NCBI GenBank assembly: GCA_002430545.1 | Contig: DJCM01000031.1 | Coordinates: 1-13,707 of the forward strand | Origin: Flavobacteriaceae bacterium UBA5950 | Lineage (GTDB): Bacteria; Bacteroidota; Bacteroidia; Flavobacteriales; Flavobacteriaceae | Length of the DNA: 13,707 nt | Direction of reading: 5' to 3' | Part shown: in pieces, positions 1 through 8,272 of the stretch | Numbering within the stretch: position 1 is the first letter of the stretch | Layout: every line of letters starts with the position of its first letter | The notes under the pieces: generated by a model | Seen by the model: only the letters and a program-made list of their open reading frames with translations | What the model was told of the DNA's origin: nothing | Databases searched by the model: none | Program-made: the position numbers and the translations under genes

Positions 1-708
1 CGCAATCTCAATGGGTTTTTAAATATTTATGAGCTCCCCCTAGGAGTGGATTATTTGTTCCCTTTTTTTATTGGGGTGTTTATGATTAATTCTTTTAATC
101 TTTGTGACGGAATTGATGGGCTAGCAGCCATGATGGGCATCGTCATTTCTGTGTGTTATGGATCCATCTTCTTCATTGTCAGCGACTATTTATTTTTATC
201 ATTTTGTGTAATCCTAGTTGGTTCTCTGCTGGCTTTTTTACGTTTCAATTTGCCACATAGAAACAAAGTGTTTATGGGCGATACAGGATCTTTGTTTTTA
301 GGGTTTGTCTTTTACTTGTTTACCATGTATTTTGTGACAAGCGATTCTGTGATATTATCAGCCTTTATTCCTCACAAATCCCTTGTAATCGTGGCAGCTC
401 TCAGTATTTTTATAGTGCCTATACTTGATTCTGGAAGTGTGTTTTTCAGTCGGGTTTGGCACAAAAAAAGCCCTTTTAAGCCCGACAACAATCATATCCA
501 TCACTTGGTGCTTCACTACACAAAAAACCATATTATGGCTTCCCTGATTATCATTGCGTGTTTAACTGCTACCTTGATGTTGTTTTCACAACTTGCCTTT
601 AGCCTTAGTCACGAGCTAACAATCATCTTGTTTTTTGTCTACCTGATTTTTTGGTATATCACACTCTTTTTTGTGCGACGAAGAGTACGTAAAGAAAAGT
701 CTGTCTAG
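1..708 (+). CDS. WecA/MraY-family undecaprenyl-phosphate sugar-1-phosphate transferase, 5' partial
   Basis: The frame is open from base 1, so the gene begins outside the window; the GTG at 46 is an internal valine, not the start. The visible 235 residues are strongly hydrophobic, with several membrane segments. They carry three family motifs: N-x-x-N-L-C-D-G-I-D-G-L-A at fragment residues 30-42, F-M-G-D-T-G-S at 91-97, and H-I-H-H at 165-168 in the last cytoplasmic loop. The N-terminal Asp-Asp motif lies in the missing part. Members of this family (WecA, TagO, MraY) move a sugar-1-phosphate from a UDP-sugar to undecaprenyl phosphate on the inner face of the membrane. The HIHH loop and the adjacent wzz/wza-like genes favour a WecA-type initiator of O-antigen or exopolysaccharide over MraY. 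The sugar cannot be told. The tail is basic (RRRVRKEK), and the stop overlaps the stop of the convergent Wzz-like gene. Confidence 0.9.
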   Translation, partial: RNLNGFLNIYELPLGVDYLFPFFIGVFMINSFNLCDGIDGLAAMMGIVISVCYGSIFFIVSDYLFLSFCVILVGSLLAFLRFNLPHRNKVFMGDTGSLFLGFVFYLFTMYFVTSDSVILSAFIPHKSLVIVAALSIFIVPILDSGSVFFSRVWHKKSPFKPDNNHIHHLVLHYTKNHIMASLIIIACLTATLMLFSQLAFSLSHELTIILFFVYLIFWYITLFFVRRRVRKEKSV

Positions 709-1775
709 CTGCTTTTCAGCTCATTTAAAATTTGGAATACTGGGGCTTTTACTAGGGTCCAACCCACAGCTATTACAACTCCCAAAAAGGTCCATATAAT
801 TACCATCATCGTCCGTTGAGGTTTTGAACGTTTTAAGGGAACACTCACTGGTTCAATGATCATAAAAATCGGAGTGTCTTTATTGACTTGTATTTTGGCT
901 TGCTCCACCTGGCCCGCCAACTCCTGAAAAACGGTTGAAGTCAAAGTAAACCGCGACTCTAGGCGCGTGAGTTGATTTTGGTATAAAGAAGAAGTGATGT
1001 TTAGGTTTTGATCTTTAAACATCGCAATAGAGTCTTGAATTTGTTCAAACTCCTGGCGTTTTGCGTCAAATTGGCCTTGAACAAACTGCAAGTTGTTTCT
1101 GGCGCTTTGGCTTTTAAACGCAATGATTTTAGTTTGTAACAAGTCTGTTGCTGCTTGTGCTAGTTCTGCTGCAATCTTTCTGTCGGAAAACTCTACCCCG
1201 ATAGAAACTAGGCCTTGCTGATCATCAACTTCAACAGACAAAATTTGATCTAAGAATTCAAATAAACCTCTGTCCTCTTCGCTGATATCAAAAAGGGTGT
1301 TTGTTTGTGGAATGGGCTCTTCATTGTTACTGGAAAACAATAGGCTTGGTAGGCCAGTGGTATACTTTTTAATTAAGGCTGTAATCGACACGCCTCCATC
1401 TTGGCCTAGAATATAATCGCGGAAACTGATTTGGCTTTCACCCACAGGCGTTTCGAGCAACGCTATACGATAAGGAGAACTTTCAGCAATTTGAGGGTAT
1501 AATGAAGGTGCTATTTCTTGTGGCTGGCCACCCATAATCGCTGTGAGGTTTATGCCAGCAAGAGACGCCAAGCCGCCTAGAGATGAGTTTGGTTGTCCCT
1601 CAGAAAGCTGAGGCATAAACATCGATGATGCGGTATAGCGTACAGGCGAAACCAGTGCCAAAACAATCCCTAGAACTGAGAACAAAACTGTAATTCTTAT
1701 CACAAAACGCCTTGATACAAAAACTGTTTTTAACAGAACAATCAGGTCAATTTCGTCTTCTTTGTGGTCATTCAT
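705..1775 (-). CDS. Wzz-like polysaccharide chain-length determinant
   Basis: This 356-residue protein has the polysaccharide co-polymerase layout. There is a short cytoplasmic N-terminus, a membrane helix at about 24-43 and a large periplasmic part. A second helix lies at about 322-342, followed by a short cytoplasmic tail. A Gln/Glu-rich stretch predicted to be coiled coil covers about 222-298. The proline motif expected just before the second helix is present at 309-319 (P-V-S-V-P-L-K-R-S-K-P). No Walker motifs or tyrosine-kinase domain follow, so it is a Wzz-type regulator rather than a full Wzc kinase. Such proteins oligomerise in the inner membrane and set the chain length of O-antigen or exported polysaccharide. 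It starts 10 nt after the Wza-like gene stop and is the last gene of the leftward operon. It probably works with that exporter and with the convergent WecA-like enzyme. Confidence 0.88.
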   Translation of the reverse strand: MNDHKEDEIDLIVLLKTVFVSRRFVIRITVLFSVLGIVLALVSPVRYTASSMFMPQLSEGQPNSSLGGLASLAGINLTAIMGGQPQEIAPSLYPQIAESSPYRIALLETPVGESQISFRDYILGQDGGVSITALIKKYTTGLPSLLFSSNNEEPIPQTNTLFDISEEDRGLFEFLDQILSVEVDDQQGLVSIGVEFSDRKIAAELAQAATDLLQTKIIAFKSQSARNNLQFVQGQFDAKRQEFEQIQDSIAMFKDQNLNITSSLYQNQLTRLESRFTLTSTVFQELAGQVEQAKIQVNKDTPIFMIIEPVSVPLKRSKPQRTMMVIIWTFLGVVIAVGWTLVKAPVFQILNELKSS

Positions 1776-1785
1776 TTGTCAAATA

Positions 1786-4185
1786 TCAATTTCCGATTAT
1801 TGTAGTTACAAGAAGGGCTAGGGAGGCAATTGCCGATGACATACCGATAATTTCCTGCACTGTCATGGCTCGTTTTTCGTCTTTAACAGGAACCACAACC
1901 ACTGCGCCAGGCTGAAGTCTAGGTCTTATGTTAAAAAACAAGAGGCGTTTCGTTCCTTTCACGTCTCCGTTTTGATAAACCACATAAGCGTTTTTATAAT
2001 TTGCTGATTGTGTGACTCCTCCTGATTTTATGACCGCTTCTCTTAAAGAAATTCCATTCGTATATGGCATTGCAGTCTCTCGCTGAACAGCACCCAATAC
2101 AGAAACTGTAGAGTCTTTTTTTGGAAAGAAAATCACGTCGTTTGGCCTCAACAAAAGGTTACCTGTGAAATTTCCTTTACTAGAAAGTACTTTTTCAAAA
2201 TTAACCCCAATTTTAATATCTGTGTCCTCTTCATCAACAAATAATATGTTCAGAGAATCTTCGGTTTCTTGAATGTTGCTTTTGGTTTGATTTGAAATTT
2301 TTCTTTCAATAGAAACACCCCTCAAATTTGCTCCAGTCAGCGCTTTTCCTGCATCAAAATATAAGTCATAAAGTGTATAATTTTCGTTGATTATGGGATA
2401 AGTACCTGGTCTGGAAACCTCCCCCTTAAGTGTAACGAATGTTGTGGGTTGATACCCTGGTTTGGCGCGAATAACCATCAAGTCAGATGAGTTTAGTTCT
2501 ACTTCATTTGCTTCGTCAAAAGAAAACGTGCGAGAATTAATGCGTTTGTTTTGATCCAAGTCAGTCACGTTGGTATACAGTTCGATTTGATCTGTGTTGG
2601 CGCGATCATCAAAACCGTTGGCAATCAACACCAGATCTCCTGCTGTCATTCCTTCAAAAAAGGGATATTCGCCTGGCTCATTAATAATGCCTTGAATATC
2701 AACCTTTTTTTCAGTTTTTATGTTTTCCATGGAAATGACAACCAAGCTGTCATTTGGTTGTAGTTGAATATCTTGGGTTTTGCTGACAATCTCTAACAAA
2801 TTAATCGTTTTGATTTCGTTAAAATACCCTTGTTTTGATCGATACAAAATAGCTGACTCTGGATAAGCACTAGGGGTCAATCCGTTACTGCTTTTCAATA
2901 ATGCAGACAAGGTTGGTGATTCGTTTAATGGATAATTTCCAGGAAGGTACACTTCTCCGGAAACGCTCACCTTATTTGTATATTTATCCGAAACGCTTTT
3001 TGCTTCAACCAAGTCTCCGTCTCTTAGTGGTGTGAAGGTGTATGATGGTTGCTCAATTTTGATGATTTCACGCTCAAGTTCCAGTACACGATCAACATAC
3101 ACTGCTTTTTTATATGCTTCAGACGAAAACCCTCCAACATAGGAGAGTAAATCTTCAACTGTTTCATTGTGCACGGTTTCAAAACGTCCTGTCGTCTTAA
3201 ACGCTCCATCTACTTTTATCCGATTGTGATGAGGAGAGACAACAATCACATCTTGATCATTGAGAAAAAAGGAAGGGAATGTTCCTTTTACAAAATAGTC
3301 ATACAAATCAATCGTATGTGCAAGTTTACCATTGCGTATGATTGAAATGTCTCGATAACTTCCACTTTCGCTTGGCCCACCTGCTGCATAAAGTGCGTTC
3401 AAAACGGAAGAGAATCCAGATATTGTGTATGTGCCAGGTGCTTCAACACTTCCTGTGATGTTTACAACAATGCTTCTCGCTTTTTGAAGATTTACGTCCA
3501 AATACACCTTTGATTCATTAGAAGCATCTGGCGAAAGACCTGTATAAATTGAAGAAAATTCGTTTCTGATTTTTCGCTCTGCTGCCGCTATTGTCAAGCC
3601 AGACAGGTACATTGGTTTAAGCCTATCTATACGAACAACTCCTTGCCGCGATAAGGTCACTTCGTAGCGGTTCTCAGAAGCACCCCAAACATCAATGGAG
3701 ATTTCGTCCGTTGGCCCCAAGCGATATCCTGCAGGTGTTGCCACATAAAACTGTGGCGTTTCTGTAATCTTTTGATTGGCGAAAAAAGCACTTCCAAAAA
3801 TATCAGACTCTTCTTTCTCTTCACCAAACATAAACATCTCTGTGTCGTTTCCAAAGCCAAGTGAGTCTTGATTTTGCATCTCGATCCCTAGTCCTTGGTT
3901 TTCGCTACTTTGTTGATTCCCTGCCCAAGCATTTCGAAGCAGAGACAAGTCTTGAAGTGTTGCGCCTTGAGCTTTTGCCAATCCTTCTAGCTGAACCAAA
4001 GAATATCCTCGCTTTCGAGCTTCAATCACATAACTCGCTTGTTGTTTTGGGGTTGAATTTCGAATTTGTGTCAAAAAGGGGGGGGTGTCTTGTGCAACTG
4101 ATGGAGCTACAATTAATAAAAACAATAGCACTGAACTGGTTGTCATCAGTCTTATTATCATGCCACCATAGAAATCCTTTTGCAT
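1786..4185 (-). CDS. Wza-like outer-membrane polysaccharide export protein with multiple SLBB domains
   Basis: This 799-residue protein has a signal peptide with a hydrophobic core at about 15-30 and likely cleavage after S-V-A (residue 31). A Q-rich helical region follows. A Poly_export domain starts near 153 (Y-R-L-G-P-T-D-E-I-S-I-D-V-W-G). Then come about six SLBB-like units, recognised by the recurring G-x-V-x-x-P-G-x-Y pattern, near 239-290, 322-370, 405-450, 495-540, 584-630 and 693-740. A hydrophobic helix at about 779-797 ends the protein. Wza-type proteins form the outer-membrane channel for capsule or exopolysaccharide. E. coli Wza is about half this length with fewer SLBB units; multi-SLBB forms are common in Bacteroidota. 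I see no lipobox cysteine, unlike E. coli Wza. The ATG at 4185 lies 3 nt after the upstream stop, so I kept it. ATGs at 4161 and 4146 would also leave a signal peptide. Confidence 0.9.
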   Translation of the reverse strand: MQKDFYGGMIIRLMTTSSVLLFLLIVAPSVAQDTPPFLTQIRNSTPKQQASYVIEARKRGYSLVQLEGLAKAQGATLQDLSLLRNAWAGNQQSSENQGLGIEMQNQDSLGFGNDTEMFMFGEEKEESDIFGSAFFANQKITETPQFYVATPAGYRLGPTDEISIDVWGASENRYEVTLSRQGVVRIDRLKPMYLSGLTIAAAERKIRNEFSSIYTGLSPDASNESKVYLDVNLQKARSIVVNITGSVEAPGTYTISGFSSVLNALYAAGGPSESGSYRDISIIRNGKLAHTIDLYDYFVKGTFPSFFLNDQDVIVVSPHHNRIKVDGAFKTTGRFETVHNETVEDLLSYVGGFSSEAYKKAVYVDRVLELEREIIKIEQPSYTFTPLRDGDLVEAKSVSDKYTNKVSVSGEVYLPGNYPLNESPTLSALLKSSNGLTPSAYPESAILYRSKQGYFNEIKTINLLEIVSKTQDIQLQPNDSLVVISMENIKTEKKVDIQGIINEPGEYPFFEGMTAGDLVLIANGFDDRANTDQIELYTNVTDLDQNKRINSRTFSFDEANEVELNSSDLMVIRAKPGYQPTTFVTLKGEVSRPGTYPIINENYTLYDLYFDAGKALTGANLRGVSIERKISNQTKSNIQETEDSLNILFVDEEDTDIKIGVNFEKVLSSKGNFTGNLLLRPNDVIFFPKKDSTVSVLGAVQRETAMPYTNGISLREAVIKSGGVTQSANYKNAYVVYQNGDVKGTKRLLFFNIRPRLQPGAVVVVPVKDEKRAMTVQEIIGMSSAIASLALLVTTIIGN

Positions 4186-4188
4186 GTA

Positions 4189-5829
4189 TTATGAATTTAT
4201 TTTTTCTAAGATTTTTTGTGTAATCGTGTAGGTCGGCACGACTCCCGTTTGTCCCAATGAGCCAGAGGCCAAGGTGCTACCTGTTTCTAAGGGGTTATCT
4301 GATGCGTAGTATGCATAGCGAAGTTTGATGTTCGGACGAACTTTTTTTCTGATATGCATAGCAGATTGAATCGCTTTTTGATAATGAACTCCTTCCATTT
4401 CGATCCCTATTACCTTCCAAGAGGAGCCGCAAAAATACGTTAAAATGTCTTTGTTTTGAAGTGATGTGCCTAGAACAGTAATCATTGTTCCTTTATAAGT
4501 TGGGATTTTTGTGTTGGCAAAATCGTCCGGCGACAAGTCATTTTCAAAAGGATAATTGTCGGATGTGCCCTCAAAAATATGTGCTGTTGGTACCATGATG
4601 TCTCCTTTTTTACCATTCATAATCCCTGCTTTACCCATAATTGAAATCGATTCCAATTGTTTCCCAATACTCGTTTTTAATAACTCGTCCATCAGCTCGT
4701 ATGCTTGTTCGCCAAAGGCATAATCAAACACAACCAAAACTGTCCCCTTTGCAAACGCATACTTATTCCCCTTTATTTTATCGGTGTCTATAATTTGTGC
4801 GTGTACGTTGCTGCCAGTATTGTCCTTTATTTCGATAAACCCTTGTTTTTTGGCAAATTGAGTTACTTTTTTCTGATTGGTTTGATCATCTATAAACTGG
4901 CCAAACCATGTTTTGTCCTTTGCCGATTTACCCAACGCCTCTTCTGCATAAATTGTATTTAAAAAGCTGTGACAATTTGCAGAAACCAAATGGATTGGTC
5001 GGTCAACGAGCTTGTGTTGTTCCAACACCTGATAAAGTTGGTTTGCCCAACGTTCTCCATGGATGTGATGTCCAATCTGATCTCTTAACATTGCGCTAAA
5101 TGTTATCGCCCTCTTGTTCCCTTTGCTGCGCTCGTTTATGGCAACGTGAACCATGTGATAAATCAGCCGAATAAAGCGATGAGGGTTTTTTGGGGTTTGA
5201 AAACGATTGTAAAAATCCGTTGCTTCGTTGTATGTACACTCCAATAGTTGCGCCAAATATGCCATTGTTGATTCCAATTCATTCTTCCCAACGGTTTTGG
5301 TTGAGGTGGCTGTAGCTTCAATTTTTTGCCATTCCCTTATGGTATGTTTAGATAGTGGGATATACACTCGATTGCAAATTTTATCTGCCTCGATATACAA
5401 AAATGTCAAATGCGTCAGGATGTCATAAACCTCCGATCGACCTCTTGTGACCTCTATGACCATCTGATCCTTGTCGATACGATAGCAGTTTCGTCTTCTT
5501 TTGGCAGGGATAATCGGTTGAAAACTAGAAGAGGATAGCCCCTCTTCTGCTGTCATATTGATCGAAACACACTCTGTTATGCCCTCTGGCAAACGATCGA
5601 TGACGTACAACAAGCCATTTAACTCTGTTTTGGTTTCTGCAATAGTGCCATAAATCTCTGGTTTCAGGGTGAGTAATGCTCTGCGTAATGATGTGCCCGA
5701 AACACCCATAGGTTTGTAAAACCCTCGGTTGAGTAGGTGGCGCATACTGATATACATCCGAGCAATGGCGTTGGATGAGTCTTGCGCACGTTTTCGCAGA
5801 GCGGCCGAAACTGTTGGTTGTTGCGTCAT
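4189..5829 (-). CDS. Nucleoside-phosphorylase-like protein (DUF6909-type), function unproven
   Basis: The protein is 546 residues. The C-terminal part (about 360-546) resembles the nucleoside phosphorylase / AMP and MTA nucleosidase fold. It has a G-K-A-G turn at 399-402, G-I-E-M-E-G at 475-480 (in that superfamily the M-E-G glutamate binds ribose), and S-D-N at 510-512, where an Asp contacts the base. The N-terminal ~300 residues are helical, and I match them only to the DUF6909 family of Bacteroidota, from memory. There is no signal peptide or membrane helix, so it is probably cytoplasmic. An N-glycosidase or nucleoside-binding role is inference. I chose the ATG at 5829, which overlaps the GH3 stop as ATGA and sits 6 nt after AAGGA. 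A start at 5835 would add two residues and put AAGGA directly against the ATG. The tight junctions suggest co-expression with the GH3 and exporter genes. Confidence 0.72.
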   Translation of the reverse strand: MTQQPTVSAALRKRAQDSSNAIARMYISMRHLLNRGFYKPMGVSGTSLRRALLTLKPEIYGTIAETKTELNGLLYVIDRLPEGITECVSINMTAEEGLSSSSFQPIIPAKRRRNCYRIDKDQMVIEVTRGRSEVYDILTHLTFLYIEADKICNRVYIPLSKHTIREWQKIEATATSTKTVGKNELESTMAYLAQLLECTYNEATDFYNRFQTPKNPHRFIRLIYHMVHVAINERSKGNKRAITFSAMLRDQIGHHIHGERWANQLYQVLEQHKLVDRPIHLVSANCHSFLNTIYAEEALGKSAKDKTWFGQFIDDQTNQKKVTQFAKKQGFIEIKDNTGSNVHAQIIDTDKIKGNKYAFAKGTVLVVFDYAFGEQAYELMDELLKTSIGKQLESISIMGKAGIMNGKKGDIMVPTAHIFEGTSDNYPFENDLSPDDFANTKIPTYKGTMITVLGTSLQNKDILTYFCGSSWKVIGIEMEGVHYQKAIQSAMHIRKKVRPNIKLRYAYYASDNPLETGSTLASGSLGQTGVVPTYTITQKILEKINS

Positions 5830-7319
5830 TGGCATTCCTTTTTAAGTTCGTCTGCTATTTTTCGATCGTTCGTTAGGCGTGGAACTTTGTTTTGTCCGCC
5901 CAATTTACCGATTCTTTTCATATAACGAGAAAACCCGTCTTTTTGAACGACTCTAATTTCCAAAGGTCGCAGCACTTTTCCTTTAATAAGGTCATCATAA
6001 TATCTGTTTTGTTTACACAGTTGCTGGTCAACGTCCAAGCAAAATTGTTTGATGTCTTTTGGAGGTGAGGTAAATTCGATAAACCACTCGTGATATGGAA
6101 GTCCTTTTTGGGGGTTGACTTGAGGGGAAACTGTGAATTCACTGATTTCAATGTCCGTTTCGCTCGTTGCTTGCAACAAGGCTTGCTCAACCTCTTTCCC
6201 AATCACGTGCTCGCCAAAAGCAGAGATAAAGTGCTTGATGCGACCCGAAACCACCACTCGGAAGGGGGAAAGGGATGTAAACATCACAGTGTCTCCGATG
6301 TTATACCCCCACAAACCTGCGTTTGTGGATATAATTATCACATAATTTTTGCCCAACTCCACTTCTGCCAACCCTAGGCGTGGTGGTGATGCATCATAAA
6401 ACTGGTCTGCAGGAATAAACTCATAAAAAATCCCTGAATCGAGTTGTAGCAGCATTCCTTCTGCGTCTGAGTGGTCCTGAAAAGCAAAAAACCCCTCAGA
6501 GGCAGGGTAAAGCTCCACACTTGGAACATGACGTCCCACTAAGCTTTCAAGTTTCGTTCGATAAGGCTCATAGTTTACCCCTCCATACACAAACAAGTTA
6601 AAGTTTGGGAACAAGTCCCCTACTTTTTTACCTGTTTTTAACTGTAGTTTCTCATAATACATGCTCACCCATGGAGGAATACCACTAATCAAACGCATAT
6701 CTTTTTGGTGGGTCTCTTCAACAATGGCATCTACTTTTGTTTCCCAATCTTCAATGCTGTTTGTTTCCCATGATGGCAATCGGTTCTTTTGAAGGTATTT
6801 TGGTACATAATGAGCCACAATGCCCGAAAGACGTCCCAAATCAATTCCGTTTTTCTTTTCAAGGATTGGACTTCCTTGTAAGAAAATCATTTTGCCATCT
6901 ACAAATGAAGCATCGTCCGTTGCTTCGATATGACAAAACAAAGCGTTTTTAGCTGCCTCGATATGGGTTGGCACTGATTCCTTAGTGAGTGGGATATACT
7001 TCATCCCAGATGTTGTTCCTGATGTTTTTGCAAAATACAGGGGTTTGCCTGGCCAAAGCACATCCGTCTCTCCCTCAACCACTCGATCTACATATGGGCG
7101 CAGCCCCTCATAATCGACAATAGGGACCTGCTTTATAAAGTCTTTATGGCTTTGGATTTGGTCGAAATTGTGGTCTTTGCCAAAAGCTGTGTGTTTTGCT
7201 TTTTCAATCAACTGCTTTAAAACTTTTTGTTGAGTATCTATGGGTTTTGATGACCACTGATTTATTTTTTTCCTTGCACGCTTTGCGAGTTGTTTAGCTA
7301 TCAGTTTACGCAATGACAT
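5826..7319 (-). CDS. GH3 family acyl-adenylating (acyl-acid amido synthetase-like) protein
   Basis: This 497-residue protein has GH3-family features of the ANL adenylating superfamily. The ATP/phosphate motif T-S-G-T-T-S-G is at 99-105, the adenylate-binding motif Y-P-A-S-E-G at 271-276, and G-Y-N-I-G-D at 338-343. After the S-G-R-I-K-H-F hinge (358-364) come the C-terminal domain and a basic end (R-I-G-K-L-G-G-Q-N-K, 469-478). Plant GH3 enzymes activate a carboxylic acid as an acyl-AMP and join it to an amino acid, releasing AMP. Bacterial members are usually annotated only as 'GH3 auxin-responsive promoter family' and their substrates are mostly unknown, so an auxin link should not be inferred. 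No export signal is seen, and the basic N-terminus is amphipathic. The start lies one base after the M23 stop with no Shine-Dalgarno, suggesting translational coupling. Its end overlaps the nucleoside-phosphorylase-like gene by 4 nt. Confidence 0.88.
   Translation of the reverse strand: MSLRKLIAKQLAKRARKKINQWSSKPIDTQQKVLKQLIEKAKHTAFGKDHNFDQIQSHKDFIKQVPIVDYEGLRPYVDRVVEGETDVLWPGKPLYFAKTSGTTSGMKYIPLTKESVPTHIEAAKNALFCHIEATDDASFVDGKMIFLQGSPILEKKNGIDLGRLSGIVAHYVPKYLQKNRLPSWETNSIEDWETKVDAIVEETHQKDMRLISGIPPWVSMYYEKLQLKTGKKVGDLFPNFNLFVYGGVNYEPYRTKLESLVGRHVPSVELYPASEGFFAFQDHSDAEGMLLQLDSGIFYEFIPADQFYDASPPRLGLAEVELGKNYVIIISTNAGLWGYNIGDTVMFTSLSPFRVVVSGRIKHFISAFGEHVIGKEVEQALLQATSETDIEISEFTVSPQVNPQKGLPYHEWFIEFTSPPKDIKQFCLDVDQQLCKQNRYYDDLIKGKVLRPLEIRVVQKDGFSRYMKRIGKLGGQNKVPRLTNDRKIADELKKECQ
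5836..5840 (-). promoter_or_regulatory. Shine-Dalgarno-like AAGGA deciding the start of the nucleoside-phosphorylase-like gene
   Basis: AAGGA lies inside the last codons of the GH3 gene. It is six bases upstream of the ATG at 5829 but directly abuts the ATG at 5835, so the normal spacing favours 5829. That ATG also forms the classic ATGA overlap with the GH3 stop. Shine-Dalgarno sequences are otherwise rare in this window, so this is supporting rather than decisive evidence. Confidence 0.5.
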
Positions 7320-7320
7320 C

Positions 7321-8190
7321 TTATTCGAATTCGATTAACTCCGTCGGGTTGATGGGATAGCCATCACTCCATAATTCCAAATGTAAATGAGGCCCAGTTG
7401 ACAAGATTCCTGTGCTTCCTGCAAAACTGATCACCTCGCCAGAAAGGACAAGGTCGCCTTGATTAACAGCTAAAGATTCGTTGTGTTTGTAAACAGAAAT
7501 TAGATTTTGTTGGTGTTTGATAATTACAACATAGCCTGTCTCTGTTGTCCATTCAGCCAAAATCACTGTTCCGTCCGACACTGCTTTAACAGGTGTTTTT
7601 TCTGGAACGCTGATGTCAACTGCAAGATGGTTCTCGGATGGGGAATATCCTTGTGTGATCACCCCATTCACTGGTGTAAATAGCGTAAAGTTACTTTCAG
7701 TACCAGCTGTTTCAAATAAATTAAATCGATCTTCCTGTGCAACCTCTGCACGTAAAATTGAGTCTTGTTTGTTTGTGCTAAAGTCCAACTCCTCTAGCTG
7801 GTCTATGTCATCTATTGATCCACTCGATGGTATGTCTTCTAAATCCACACTTCCACTCAATGCGTCAGCGATAGAGGTAATATATCTTTCATTTAAAAAC
7901 AGTTGCTGCTGTAGGGAATCTATCCGGTAGGTGTTGTTTATTGCCTGTCGTCGCAGTGCTGTTGAATCATATCCTGGTATATATTCTTTGAGTGGTGTGA
8001 CTGAAATAATCAAATATGTTGCGGCAATTAAAAGAATCGCCGAAATACTCAAAATCATAAACACGTTGAGGCGACTTAGTTTATATGACAGCATCTCCTC
8101 AAATGTGTTCTCGTTGAGAACCACAAAGCGGTATTTTGCCACAAGTCTGGAGCGAAATGATTTGTTGTCTTTATTATTTGATTTGGCCAT
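7321..8190 (-). CDS. Membrane-anchored M23 family metallopeptidase (LytM-like)
   Basis: The protein is 289 residues from the ATG at 8190. A basic N-terminal segment and a conserved-looking N-E-N-T-F-E-E patch (26-32) precede one membrane helix at about 43-63. A likely coiled coil and an acidic linker follow, and the LytM/M23 domain spans about 168-285. The zinc and catalytic residues are all visible: H188 and D192 in H-x-x-x-D, H236 in Y-K-H-N, and H268-x-H270 in G-P-H-L-H. It should therefore be a competent murein endopeptidase facing the periplasm rather than a degenerate activator. An upstream ATG at 8223 would add 11 residues but would span the promoter-like box at 8197-8204. The start at 8190 (M-A-K) also matches the family's typical N-terminus. 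It is the first gene of the leftward operon, divergent from tatA. Confidence 0.9.
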   Translation of the reverse strand: MAKSNNKDNKSFRSRLVAKYRFVVLNENTFEEMLSYKLSRLNVFMILSISAILLIAATYLIISVTPLKEYIPGYDSTALRRQAINNTYRIDSLQQQLFLNERYITSIADALSGSVDLEDIPSSGSIDDIDQLEELDFSTNKQDSILRAEVAQEDRFNLFETAGTESNFTLFTPVNGVITQGYSPSENHLAVDISVPEKTPVKAVSDGTVILAEWTTETGYVVIIKHQQNLISVYKHNESLAVNQGDLVLSGEVISFAGSTGILSTGPHLHLELWSDGYPINPTELIEFE

Positions 8191-8196
8191 CGTTTG

Positions 8197-8204
8197 CAAA
8201 TATA
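8197..8204 (-). promoter_or_regulatory. Candidate -7 promoter box for the M23-GH3-export operon
   Basis: TATATTTG on the minus strand matches the Bacteroidota -7 consensus TAnnTTTG exactly. It ends six bases before the ATG at 8190, so transcription would begin at or next to the start codon. I could not find a clear TTG -33 element at the usual distance, so the call rests on the box and its position. Confidence 0.5.
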
Positions 8205-8248
8205 ACCAACTCTGTTTTGGCACATCTTATAGTTCTAAAAAACTTTAC

Positions 8249-8256
8249 TACATTTG
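8249..8256 (+). promoter_or_regulatory. Candidate -7 promoter box for tatA
   Basis: TACATTTG matches TAnnTTTG exactly and ends 16 nt before the tatA ATG, giving a predicted leader of roughly ten bases. No convincing -33 TTG is seen at the normal spacing; a TTTTG at 8215-8219 is too far upstream. It faces away from the M23 operon box 44 bases to its left. Confidence 0.55.
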
Positions 8257-8272
8257 CTTAAAATAATCGTTT

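Noticed and set aside
3861..4223. 120-codon open frame on the plus strand opposite the exporter gene
   Set aside because: It is antisense to a clearly coding signal-peptide region, has no recognisable motifs and no promoter box; it looks like a shadow frame.
6204..6209. CACGTG core inside the GH3 gene as another parS
   Set aside because: The flanking arms do not match GTT and AAC, and the core lies in coding sequence without extended symmetry.
5826..7319. Auxin-related plant-like function for the GH3 protein
   Set aside because: The family name comes from plants. The bacterial members share the adenylating fold only, and nothing here indicates auxin metabolism.
8191..8223. Longer M23 gene start at 8223
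   Set aside because: It would place the exact TATATTTG box inside the coding sequence. The M-A-K start at 8190 fits the usual family N-terminus better.
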